This document shows, one piece after another, positions 10,996 to 19,033 of a DNA stretch of 64,000 nucleotides. Under the pieces are notes generated by a model. That model ran no database searches, had not been told where the DNA came from, and was given only the letters and a program-made list of their open reading frames with translations. The translations under genes were made by a program, and so were the position numbers. Source of the stretch: Ruegeria sp. EL01 (GTDB lineage Bacteria > Pseudomonadota > Alphaproteobacteria > Rhodobacterales > Rhodobacteraceae); NCBI RefSeq assembly GCF_900313035.1, contig NZ_OMPS01000003.1, positions 117,501-181,500 on the forward strand. Reading direction: 5' to 3'. The stretch's first letter is position 1, and each line of letters begins with the position of its first letter.

Positions 10996-11466
10996 TCAGC
11001 GCAGATGAGAGCGTAGGAACCACGCGAACTTCTCATGAGTCTGACCGCGGCTGATGCACAGGTCCTCGGTCAAAGTATCACCGTGCCCGGCGGCAAGCTC
11101 ACCACAACCGGCCAGGGTCGAGGCCAGCGTTTCCTGCGCGTCCAGCATGACCTTGACCATCTCTTTGTCTGATGCGTCGCCTTCATGCTCGTTGATTTTC
11201 GAGCGTTTCAGCATCCCGGCGAGCGTACCTTCGGCATGCGCGTCCAATGCTTTGACACGTTCGGCCAAATCATCTTGCGCGACAAAATGGTCTTCGTAGA
11301 TTTTCTGGAACAGCTCATGTAGCGGGCCAAAGGCCATGCCTGTTACGTTCCAGTGAAAATTCTGCGCCAACATCGTGGTCACGGCGGTTTCTGCGACGGA
11401 TTGATTCAGCGCGTCAGCAATTGCGGCACGCGAGTCTGGGGTCAGGTCAATAGCTGTCTGAGTCAT
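10996..11466 (-). CDS. dps: Dps family ferritin-like DNA-protection protein
   Basis: A 156-residue Dps/ferritin-like protein that oxidises and stores iron and protects DNA in starvation or peroxide stress. The ferroxidase region is clear: NFHWNVTG (about residue 40) then HELFQKIYEDHF and QDDLAER. The C-terminal helices end in HEKFAWFLRSHL. The start at 11466 is chosen over an ATG 30 nt upstream because AAGGTGA lies 5-6 nt before it and the upstream ten residues are not Dps-like. It is monocistronic, with an AT-rich promoter region above. Confidence 0.92.
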   Translation of the reverse strand: MTQTAIDLTPDSRAAIADALNQSVAETAVTTMLAQNFHWNVTGMAFGPLHELFQKIYEDHFVAQDDLAERVKALDAHAEGTLAGMLKRSKINEHEGDASDKEMVKVMLDAQETLASTLAGCGELAAGHGDTLTEDLCISRGQTHEKFAWFLRSHLR

Positions 11467-11575
11467 AAAATTCACCTTAGTTCTGCTGGTTGCCATGCTG
11501 TTTCACCAAAAAAACAGCAGCCTGATCCATATTTAGAGGATCATAGAAATTTTCCAAGAACTTTTTAGAATAATT

Positions 11576-12007
11576 CTAAGTTTTATGGAATTGCTCTGAA
11601 ATCGACCGTGTCAGGAAGGCCAGATTTCGCTGCGTCCAGCGCGGAACCCGGGATTGGATTAAGAAACGGAAGCTGTCATCATCCTTACGTTCGATCGCCT
11701 CGAACAACCGTCCTAGCCAGACTTCATCAAAGGAGAGGTCTACAGTACCCGGACGGTAGAACACCGGTCGTCTGGACACCGCCTGACGAAAGCCCCGCAT
11801 CAATGTTTCCGCATGGCGCATCTGTGCATCCGCAGGATCTGCCAGCAGCAAGGCACAGGCATGATCCAAATCGACCCGCGACGCAGACCGGCATTCCAGT
11901 GCAACCAACCGCAGATGGTTGATGATCCGCAACGACCGGCTCGTCATCATAGGCGATGAGGGGGCACGTGTTGCATCCGTTGGTATGAAACTGACTGCCT
12001 GCATCAT
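11576..12007 (-). CDS. Hypothetical protein (143 aa)
   Basis: No family recognised. The protein is Arg-rich and predicted helical, with MTSRSLRIINHLRLVALECRS near residue 20, an acidic-hydrophobic middle (HACALLLADPADAQ) and a basic C-terminal part (VPRWTQRNLAFLTRS). There is no signal peptide or membrane segment. Neither the first ATG pair nor the ATGs near residue 20 have a good ribosome-binding site, so the start is unsure. It stands alone between dps and the Ldh operon. Confidence 0.55.
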   Translation of the reverse strand: MMQAVSFIPTDATRAPSSPMMTSRSLRIINHLRLVALECRSASRVDLDHACALLLADPADAQMRHAETLMRGFRQAVSRRPVFYRPGTVDLSFDEVWLGRLFEAIERKDDDSFRFLIQSRVPRWTQRNLAFLTRSISEQFHKT

Positions 12008-12096
12008 TGTGTTGGGCTGCTCAAAACATCAAGGCGCCATAACCGCCATTTTCAATACCTGACAATAGTAATAAGGTTTTGAAAAAACAAGCGGCC

Positions 12097-12118
12097 CTCC
12101 CCGTTTTTTCGCGGGGAG
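12097..12118 (-). terminator. Terminator of the Ldh operon
   Basis: A perfect 7-bp CTCCCCG/CGGGGAG stem with an 8-nt loop. On the minus strand it is followed by GGCCGCTTGTTTTTTC, a T run a few bases after the stem. It lies about 60 nt beyond the last gene of the minus-strand operon. Confidence 0.7.
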
Positions 12119-12181
12119 AGACCCAATGACCGCTGGAATAGAACAGCGGATATCACAGTCGATCTTGGGTCCCGTGACGGG

Positions 12182-13204
12182 CTACGCCTTGCCTGACTCC
12201 AGAACCGCTTCGATTTTGGCGAGGGTAGCGGTGTTGACCGAGACGCCGTCTTTACGGGCAGACAACCGGTTTGCCCGACGTCCGTCACCTGGCAAATGCG
12301 CGCCGTCTTGGAAACGAATCGCGTCGACAAGATCAGAGATCGCAGTCGGGAAAAGGCCGTTGGACGTTGTGGCGGGGTCAATTGCGATGAAGAACTGCCC
12401 GGTTTTGGGTGGCCCTCCTGCCGTTCCTGAAAACGGCGAGGCGTGCATTCCAAGTGTCGCTCCGGTCAGTGCAGCCGCCATAATCTCTGTCAACAAGGCG
12501 ATGCCGACGCCTTTGTAGCCGCCCGAAGGCGCCATGCTGCCTTTCAGTCCAACACTGGGATCGGTTGTCGGGTTACCGTCCGGATCAAGTGCCCAACCAA
12601 TTGGGATCGCCTTGCCTTCGCGGGCATGTTTCATCACCTCGCTTTTGGCAATGGTGCTGGCGCTTTGGTCGATCAGCAGGGCGGGTTGCCCATCCGTGCC
12701 CGGTGCGGCGATGGAAAACGGATTGGTTCCAACAACGGGGCGTGATCCTCCGGACGGGGCAATTGATGCTGGTGCGTTGGTAAACCCAAGCCCAACCAAC
12801 CCGGCTTGCGCCAGACGATAGGTGTGATAGCCCAGAACCCCGCAATTGTAGCTGTTGTTGATTGTCAAAGCGACGATGCCTTGGGCGCGCGCCGCAGGGA
12901 TCAGAGAATCGAACCCTAGATCGATAGCCGCATGTGCAAATCCGGTGGCCGCATCGACCCTGACAACGCCGGGACGAGGTGTCTCTAACGACGGTTTGGC
13001 CTGGCCGTCAACTTTGCCACATTGAACATGCTCGCAATAGATCGGGATGTAAGCCAGGCCATGGCTGGCGATGCCGTCAGCCTCGGTTGCGGCCGTTGCA
13101 ACAGCCAGCGGGCGCGCGTTTTCTTCACTGGTTCCCGCAGCGACCAGGGCATTGAAGGACAGGTCTTCGATTTCAGCCAGTGAGAGCGTTTTGTATTCAG
13201 TCAT
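12182..13204 (-). CDS. Ldh family (malate/L-lactate dehydrogenase type 2) NAD(P)-dependent reductase
   Basis: A 340-residue member of the Ldh_2 family, which includes ureidoglycolate and sulfolactate dehydrogenases and the ketimine reductases for delta1-piperideine/pyrroline-2-carboxylate. Family landmarks are EADGIASHGLAY (residues about 41-52, with the conserved His), INNSYNCGVLGYHTYRLA and GTNPFSIAAPG. AAGGA lies 7 nt before the ATG. It is the last gene of the ALDH/M19 operon, 11 nt after the preceding gene. Next to an oxoglutarate-semialdehyde-type aldehyde dehydrogenase, a cyclic-imine or 2-oxoacid substrate is plausible but unproven. Confidence 0.85.
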   Translation of the reverse strand: MTEYKTLSLAEIEDLSFNALVAAGTSEENARPLAVATAATEADGIASHGLAYIPIYCEHVQCGKVDGQAKPSLETPRPGVVRVDAATGFAHAAIDLGFDSLIPAARAQGIVALTINNSYNCGVLGYHTYRLAQAGLVGLGFTNAPASIAPSGGSRPVVGTNPFSIAAPGTDGQPALLIDQSASTIAKSEVMKHAREGKAIPIGWALDPDGNPTTDPSVGLKGSMAPSGGYKGVGIALLTEIMAAALTGATLGMHASPFSGTAGGPPKTGQFFIAIDPATTSNGLFPTAISDLVDAIRFQDGAHLPGDGRRANRLSARKDGVSVNTATLAKIEAVLESGKA

Positions 13205-13215
13205 CAGAGTATCCT

Positions 13216-13845
13216 TCAGTCATTATCGGACAGACCCGCCCCGGCCCCCAGAAGCCGGGATTGTTCGGTTGCGGGGGCGTAGGTCCGGAAGGCAAAGTTG
13301 GTGAGAACATCCCAACTGGCCGGATCAGGGGTAGCGCGTGTCTGCCGGGGTTTTTTCGTCTCCAGCGTGCCGCCCATGGCTACAATCACGCTGTCGACCC
13401 GGCTCATATCAACGTCAGGACAGGAAAGCTGCGCGCCATCTGTCACAGCATTGATGCCGTCGAGTGTGATCGTAGCGACGCCGTTCTGACGCTTCACCGC
13501 ATTGGCAACAAAAGGAAGCAGCAAAAGCGGCACAGCAACATGCTGTAATCGCAACGGGCCAGCCCGCCACATTTCGGCGTAATCTGATAGCGCCGCGCCG
13601 CAGGTCAGGGGGCACAGATCCTGTTCGCCTGCCCATTCTCCGGTCAGGTCCTTTGGCATGTGCTGGTCCAATGATCCGGCGAAGCCCAAACCCAAAAGTT
13701 TCGCCAATTCAGCCGGCCCATTCAGCCCTTGGGCGCATAGCCATCGCGTTGCTTTTCCGGCTTCTTCTGCGATACCCCAGGCGTATCCGGCACCCCGGGT
13801 CGCGCGCTTTGCGGTGGCCTCGACCTCGTTCAGAGAAAAACTCAT
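13216..13845 (-). CDS. DUF3726-like protein of unknown function
   Basis: A 209-residue protein starting MSFSLNEVEATAKRATRGAG and continuing AWGIAEEAGKATRWL. I associate this pattern with DUF3726 proteins of Rhodobacteraceae. No signal peptide, transmembrane segment or catalytic motif is apparent. GAGG lies 7 nt before the ATG, which overlaps the upstream gene by 4 nt (ATGA). Its fixed place beside the M19-like and 561-aa genes suggests a shared pathway. Confidence 0.65.
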   Translation of the reverse strand: MSFSLNEVEATAKRATRGAGYAWGIAEEAGKATRWLCAQGLNGPAELAKLLGLGFAGSLDQHMPKDLTGEWAGEQDLCPLTCGAALSDYAEMWRAGPLRLQHVAVPLLLLPFVANAVKRQNGVATITLDGINAVTDGAQLSCPDVDMSRVDSVIVAMGGTLETKKPRQTRATPDPASWDVLTNFAFRTYAPATEQSRLLGAGAGLSDND

Positions 13846-15527
13846 TGCTGAACCTCGGGGTAAACCCACAGATCTGCGTTTTCGTTGGTCAGATCCTCGG
13901 GGTAGGGCGCGCCGGAATACATGCAAATCCGCACCCAGCGGTCCGAACGCGGATCGAAATGCGTTGCGCCAAAGAAGGACAGCTTTGCCCTCAGCATATC
14001 TATGGGCAGAACGACAGCGCTGATCGTGTTGTCGTGAATCTCACCATAAGGCGCCACGGTGGCCATCTGCGCACGGCGCACCGCGTGACGGTGTTCGGGA
14101 TGCCGCAGCAGGAACTCGGCGATCGGAGCATTGCCGTTCCATCCTGCCAGCGCCTTATGCGCGCGAACGGTGTCCCGAGCCGGGGCGAGAGGTTGTTCAT
14201 ACTCGGCGATAGGCTCGTTGAACCGTTCTCCCAGTCTTGGTTCCAGTTTTTCTTCCGAAACGTACCAGGCCCGGGCGCAATTCTCAGGTGCTGTCCAATC
14301 CAGATCCATTGCCCACCCAAAACTCTGCTCGAACAGCGAACGGACCTCAGCGACTGGCATCGCGCCATTGATCACATGCGCATCAGAGTTGTTGTCGGCC
14401 ATGCAAGATGAAAGCCCATCTACCAGATCCCCGTAAGGTTCCAGGATCAGTGAGGCGATCAGTTCCTGCCCTTCCTGGCTCAGCGTCGCCTCGGACCAGC
14501 GAACCAAACGGTCCCATGGGTAGTTGTTCTGTAATTCTTCCTGATCCAGATAGGTCGAAATGGAAGTCAGATCGGCGTTCAGCGCAGCAAGCTTTTCGAT
14601 TTGAACCGGATGTTCCGAACGCCACCACGACATTGACAGCTTGCTGCGCTTGAAGATGTTGCGAAACTCGCTCTCCTCTTCCGCCGACGCGGTTTCGATT
14701 GAACGGACACGGGAAATGGCCTCTTCGCGTACCATGATCCAGTTGTTGAACAGGATTGGATGGTTGACGATGAAGGGGGCCATGCCCAACCCGGTTGAGT
14801 TTCCAATCCCTAGCCAGCGGGCGATGTCCGGGTCCAGTTTGGCCGTGGCGTCGCCGCCTTTGACCTGCGCCATATGCTGTACCAGATCACGTACAAATGT
14901 GCGGGTCAGGTAGACCGATAGCATCTCGGCTTGGAATGGGCTGTTGACTTCGGCGCGATCAGCGATCTTTTCCCGATCTGCGGCGCCGAATTTTCCCGAA
15001 CCATAGACGGCTGTGGTCCGCATCAGATAGCCGACCTTGTGAATCTGATCGAGATCGGGCTGTTGCCCGGCCGCAAGGCGGTCAACAACATGAGCCCACA
15101 ACCGAACGGACCGGTTGGCGCGGGACAGGGACAGCTCGCTTTCGCTGACGCGCCCGGCCTCTTGCAGCGGCACATTCTGCGACAGGCGTTCGATGTCGTC
15201 ATCGCTCGGAATGCCGTCAAACAGGGCAAAAGTGGCATCCCAGGCCTCGGCGATCACCCGGTCCGAGCGTTGTTCGGGCGGAAGATCATGGGCGAAGGCA
15301 ACCAGCGAATAGGCGTGGCTGGGGCTTTGCGCGGCGTAGACCGCATAGCCTACGCCTTTGTCATTGATCTCGAACTTAGGGCGGGAGAACACCCATTCTT
15401 CCTGCGCCATACGGCGGGTCAGTTGCCGCATGAAGCTGAGCCGGCATTGATGCAGCGAGCCCAGCCGCGAAAGGCGCATCACCATGGCAGGGTCGCGGCG
15501 TTTGATATGCGGGCGCGGTTCAGTCAT
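13842..15527 (-). CDS. Conserved hypothetical protein (561 aa) in the M19/ALDH operon
   Basis: I recognise no domain. It is predicted soluble and helical, rich in Arg, Trp and acidic residues; MVMRLSRLGSLHQCRLSFMR and VFSRPKFEINDKGVGYAVY lie near the N-terminus, and HRHAVRRAQMATVAPYGEIH with AKLSFFGATHFDPRSDRW near the C-terminus. The N- and C-terminal boundaries are firm because the gene overlaps both neighbours by 4 nt. Large size without a known fold makes it a candidate for a new enzyme or scaffold within this operon. Confidence 0.8.
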   Translation of the reverse strand: MTEPRPHIKRRDPAMVMRLSRLGSLHQCRLSFMRQLTRRMAQEEWVFSRPKFEINDKGVGYAVYAAQSPSHAYSLVAFAHDLPPEQRSDRVIAEAWDATFALFDGIPSDDDIERLSQNVPLQEAGRVSESELSLSRANRSVRLWAHVVDRLAAGQQPDLDQIHKVGYLMRTTAVYGSGKFGAADREKIADRAEVNSPFQAEMLSVYLTRTFVRDLVQHMAQVKGGDATAKLDPDIARWLGIGNSTGLGMAPFIVNHPILFNNWIMVREEAISRVRSIETASAEEESEFRNIFKRSKLSMSWWRSEHPVQIEKLAALNADLTSISTYLDQEELQNNYPWDRLVRWSEATLSQEGQELIASLILEPYGDLVDGLSSCMADNNSDAHVINGAMPVAEVRSLFEQSFGWAMDLDWTAPENCARAWYVSEEKLEPRLGERFNEPIAEYEQPLAPARDTVRAHKALAGWNGNAPIAEFLLRHPEHRHAVRRAQMATVAPYGEIHDNTISAVVLPIDMLRAKLSFFGATHFDPRSDRWVRICMYSGAPYPEDLTNENADLWVYPEVQQ

Positions 15528-16501
15528 ACGTTTTGCGGTCCAAAATTCTGATCGAAAAACCGATACCAGTTGCCGCCCATGATACCTGCAACCTCATCCT
15601 CATTCATACCGACCTTGCGCAGGCCGGATTCGATGTTGCCGAAATCGCGGTTGTCCTTGAACCAGTCTGGCATCGGCGGGAAGCCGGGCGCGCTGGCCGA
15701 GCCTTCGCCATAGTCGATTTCCTTGGTCCAACGTCCGACCCGCATCCATTCGACCACACTGTCGGGTTGGTCCTGACACAGATCGGTGCCAATCCCCAAA
15801 TGCTGCGCACCATATTTATCGGCGGTGCGGGCGATCATTTCACAGAAGCTTTCCAACGTGCAGGCGGATTTGTCCTTCAGGTGATGAGGGTAGACCGAAA
15901 AGCCCAGCATCCCACCTTTTTCCGTCACCGCACGGATGACCTCGTCGCGCTTGTTGCGCAGGGCCGGAGACCATTCGTAGGGATTGGCGTGTGTGATGGC
16001 GATCGGACGCTCGGACAGCTCGGCGGCTTCGATGGTAGACCGGTCCGCCGAATGGCTCATATCGACGACAAGACCAACACGGTTCATCTCTTTGATGATC
16101 TGCTTGCCCATGCGGGTGATGCCGGTGTCTTCAGCCTCATAACAACCGGTCGCCAGCAGCGACTGGTTGTTATAGGTCAGCTGCATGAACCGCGCGCCCA
16201 GCGTGTGCAGAATTTTAACCAGACCAATATCGTCTTCGATGGGCGAGGGGTTCTGGAACCCAAAGAACACGGCGGTCCGGCCAGTATTGCCGGCCGTGTC
16301 GATGTCACTGGCCCACTGACCTTTCATGATCAGGTCCGGATATTGCTCGAACCAGCGGTTCCATTTTTCGAAATTCAGAACCGTTTCACGAAAGTTCTCG
16401 TGATACGAGATGGTGACGTGGATGGCATCCACGCCGCCTTCGCGCAGTTGGCGGAAAATCTTTTCCGACCAGTTGACATATTGCAGCCCGTCGATCCGCA
16501 T
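15524..16501 (-). CDS. M19 membrane dipeptidase-like protein lacking canonical Zn ligands
   Basis: A 325-residue amidohydrolase-fold protein of the peptidase M19 (renal dipeptidase) superfamily. Visible family parts are FMQLTYNN near residue 105, GLVVDMSHSADRS near residue 145, ITHANPYEWSPALRNK and HLGIGTDLCQ. The N-terminal HxD zinc motif is absent: the protein begins MRIDGLQYVNW. The usual bridging Glu (GVEGG) is replaced by GFQNPSP. The two histidines of SHS and THAN remain. This resembles the Pseudomonas PA5396 subfamily near glycine-betaine genes. It starts within the ALDH stop (TGATG). Substrate and even peptidase activity are uncertain. Confidence 0.82.
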   Translation of the reverse strand: MRIDGLQYVNWSEKIFRQLREGGVDAIHVTISYHENFRETVLNFEKWNRWFEQYPDLIMKGQWASDIDTAGNTGRTAVFFGFQNPSPIEDDIGLVKILHTLGARFMQLTYNNQSLLATGCYEAEDTGITRMGKQIIKEMNRVGLVVDMSHSADRSTIEAAELSERPIAITHANPYEWSPALRNKRDEVIRAVTEKGGMLGFSVYPHHLKDKSACTLESFCEMIARTADKYGAQHLGIGTDLCQDQPDSVVEWMRVGRWTKEIDYGEGSASAPGFPPMPDWFKDNRDFGNIESGLRKVGMNEDEVAGIMGGNWYRFFDQNFGPQNV

Positions 16502-17958
16502 CAGACTGGCGTTCCGGCGCTGATGTAAGCAGTTTTGACAGTGGTATAGAATTCGGCCGCTGCTTTGCCCTGTTCGCGAGGCCCGTACGAGCTGTCGCCG
16601 CGTCCACCGAAGGGCACGTGATAGTCAGTGCCTGCGGTCGGTAGATTGACGGTCACCACTCCGGTCCGTGCATTGCGACGGAAATGGGTGGCGCGGGCCA
16701 GGTTTTGGGTCACGATGCCCGAGGTCAGACCGAAATTGGTGTCGTTGACGACGCTCAGCGCCTCGTCATAGCTGCCCACCTTGATGACGCTGGTCAGGGG
16801 TGCGAACATCTCTTCACGGTTGATGCGCATGTCGTTGTTGGTGTTCAAAAACACGCCGGGCGACATGTAGAAACCGTCATGCGGCATATCCAGTCGCAGA
16901 CCGCCGCAAGCCAGTTCTGCACCCTCAGATTTACCGAGATCGACATAGGCGAGGTTTTCGCCCAGCTGTTGCTGGCTGACGACGGGACCCAACTGTGTGC
17001 CCTCTTCCAGTGCGTGGCCGACTTTCATCGCCTGAGCACCGGCAACCAGTTTTTCAACGAAGGCGTCATGGATGCCCGCGTGCACGACCAGTCGCGAAGA
17101 CGCGGTACATTTCTGACCGGTGCCGCCAAAGGCGCCACCCAATGCCAGCGTCACGGCCAGATCAAGATCGGCATCGTCCATCACGGCCAGTGCGTTTTTC
17201 GACCCCATTTCCATCTGAACCTTGGTCAGGTTCTGGATGGCGGCGGACGCGATGCCTTTGCCAACCGGAACCGAACCGGTGAACGAGATCGCATTGACCT
17301 TGGGGCTTTCGACCAGACGCTGACCGATGGACCGGCCCGAACCCATGACGAGGCTGAACAGACCTTTGGGAATGTCCTGACGCTCGATGATCTCGGTCAG
17401 GGCCACAGCCGAGGCCGGGGTGATGTTGGCGGGTTTCCAGACCACCGCGTTGCCATAGCAAAGCGCTGGAGCGATCTTCCAAGATGCGGTCGCGGTCGGG
17501 AAGTTCCACGGGCTGATGATTGCCACAACACCAACGGCCTCGCGGCGCACGTCGATTTCAACTCCGGGGCGCACGCTGTCGGCATTCTCACCGATCTGGC
17601 GCAGGCATTCGGCGGCGTAATAGGTGAAGAATTGACCGGCGCGATAAACCTCGCCTTTACCTTCAGCCTTGGGTTTGCCTTCTTCGCGGGCCAGCAGCGT
17701 GCCCAGGTCTTCGGCGCGCGACATCAGCTCGTTGCCAATATTCATCAGCACGGCTTGCTTGCGCTCGGGGCCATAAGCCTCCCACTCGGCTTGCGCGGTG
17801 CGTGCTTGATCCAGCGTCGCGTCCAGTTGATCGGCACTGGCTTGCGCGAACATGCCGACCAGATCACTCAGATCCGAAGGGTTACGGTTTTCAATTTCGC
17901 TTTCGCCAGCCAGCCATTCGCCAGCAATCAGGTTCAGTTTGGTCACGTCAGGCCCCAA
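16501..17958 (-). CDS. NAD(P)-dependent aldehyde dehydrogenase (alpha-ketoglutaric semialdehyde type)
   Basis: A 485-residue ALDH-superfamily enzyme. The cofactor-binding segment is SPWNFPTA (near residue 150), the general base is in MEMGSKNA and the catalytic Cys is in GTGQKCTASSR (near residue 286). The C-terminal DSSYGPREQGKAAAEFYTTV is typical of 2-oxoglutarate semialdehyde dehydrogenases of pentose and hydroxyproline catabolism. First gene of a five-gene minus-strand operon, divergent from a LysR regulator. Final oxidation of a semialdehyde to 2-oxoglutarate is the best guess for its role. Confidence 0.88.
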   Translation of the reverse strand: MGPDVTKLNLIAGEWLAGESEIENRNPSDLSDLVGMFAQASADQLDATLDQARTAQAEWEAYGPERKQAVLMNIGNELMSRAEDLGTLLAREEGKPKAEGKGEVYRAGQFFTYYAAECLRQIGENADSVRPGVEIDVRREAVGVVAIISPWNFPTATASWKIAPALCYGNAVVWKPANITPASAVALTEIIERQDIPKGLFSLVMGSGRSIGQRLVESPKVNAISFTGSVPVGKGIASAAIQNLTKVQMEMGSKNALAVMDDADLDLAVTLALGGAFGGTGQKCTASSRLVVHAGIHDAFVEKLVAGAQAMKVGHALEEGTQLGPVVSQQQLGENLAYVDLGKSEGAELACGGLRLDMPHDGFYMSPGVFLNTNNDMRINREEMFAPLTSVIKVGSYDEALSVVNDTNFGLTSGIVTQNLARATHFRRNARTGVVTVNLPTAGTDYHVPFGGRGDSSYGPREQGKAAAEFYTTVKTAYISAGTPV

Positions 17959-18012
17959 ATTCGCAATTTCAATTTAGGATAGGATGGATTTTGCAGGGCG
18001 TATCAGTCAAAC

Positions 18013-18045
18013 TCAAATAACTTGAAGTAAATTCAGAAAGTTTGA
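18013..18045. promoter_or_regulatory. Putative LysR operator array between ALDH operon and lysR
   Basis: Four half-sites of the TTGAA/TTCAA type occur at 18013 (TCAA), 18022 (TTGAA), 18032 (TTCA) and 18041 (TTGAA), spaced 9-10 bp. They form overlapping inverted repeats TCAA-N5-TTGA and TGAA-N5-TTCA. The array is in the 90-bp divergent promoter, immediately before the lysR start. Binding by this LysR is inferred. Confidence 0.5.
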
Positions 18046-18048
18046 AGT

Positions 18049-18921
18049 ATGGCGATCAAAGTTGAGATGCTGCGCTGCTTTTGTACAGTCGCTCAGACGG
18101 GCAACCTTGGTGAAGCGGCAGATCGGCTTGGCCGCACGCAGTCTGCAGTTTCGATGACGTTGAAGCAGCTTGAAGATCATCTGGGCAAAAAGCTGTTTGA
18201 GGGTGAAAGAAAGAACACCCTGTCTCCGATGGGCAAGCAAGTGTTTGATCTGGCGCTGAAACAGGTGCGGGAATTCGATCAGGCGGTGCAAAGTATCGAG
18301 GCCGCAGCAAAAGCCGAACATGGGTTGATCCGGGTTGTATCTGTTCCGTCCGTCGGGGCGCTGGTGTTTCCGGCCTTGCTGGATCACATGACAACCCGAT
18401 TCCCCGGCCTGAAGATTGAGCTGCGCGACGCAGACACTCAACAGGTTCTGGACGCAGTTGCTGAGGACAAGGCCGATATCGGAATTGCATCCGGCGAACA
18501 TCCGCTGAACGGGGTCAGGGCGGTCCCGTTGTTTGAAGATCGCTTTGGTCTGGTGGCGGCGTCGGACCACCCGCTGATAACACGGGCCGAGTCACCCAGA
18601 ATTTCAGACCTGTTGACCACGCGTTTTATTCGAAACGCATTGTGTGACTTTATCCAGTCTCCTGATTTCAAGGCCGTGCTGGAAAGCTCGGAAATCGCCA
18701 TACACAATACGCATTCACTGATCACGATGGTACGGACCGGCCAATGGGCCACTGTGTTGCCGCAGACCGTTGCGCAGGTCATTCCAGACTCGACTGCCTT
18801 TCGGCCGCTCGCGGACCTGCCGGACAAAAGGCAGGTATATCTGTATGTGCGCGAGCGGGCGCGGTTCAGGGATCTGACCGAGGCTTGCAGTTCGTTCATT
18901 TTATCCCAAACGTTTGATTAA
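18049..18921 (+). CDS. LysR family transcriptional regulator
   Basis: A 290-residue LysR-type regulator. The winged helix-turn-helix occupies residues 1-60 (CTVAQTGNLGEAADRLGRTQ, then SAVSMTLKQLEDHLGKKLFE). A substrate-binding domain follows (RVVSVPSVGALVFPALL). It is divergently transcribed 90 bp from the ALDH/M19 operon, the classical arrangement for a LysR activator of its neighbour. The effector is unknown. Another gene converges on its 3' end. Confidence 0.9.
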   Translation: MAIKVEMLRCFCTVAQTGNLGEAADRLGRTQSAVSMTLKQLEDHLGKKLFEGERKNTLSPMGKQVFDLALKQVREFDQAVQSIEAAAKAEHGLIRVVSVPSVGALVFPALLDHMTTRFPGLKIELRDADTQQVLDAVAEDKADIGIASGEHPLNGVRAVPLFEDRFGLVAASDHPLITRAESPRISDLLTTRFIRNALCDFIQSPDFKAVLESSEIAIHNTHSLITMVRTGQWATVLPQTVAQVIPDSTAFRPLADLPDKRQVYLYVRERARFRDLTEACSSFILSQTFD

Positions 18922-19033
18922 CGCTTCCACGCCGCCTGCGATGGGCCTGGTGCCATCAGTTTATCTGTTGGGCTGCCCGCATTTCGAACCAGGCAACGGC
19001 TTGAGGCCGAAAAACTTTGGGCAGATCAGAAAG

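Noticed and set aside
16684-17982. 432-codon plus-strand frame opposite the aldehyde dehydrogenase
   Set aside because: Antisense shadow caused by GC-rich codon use; the minus-strand frame carries clear ALDH motifs.
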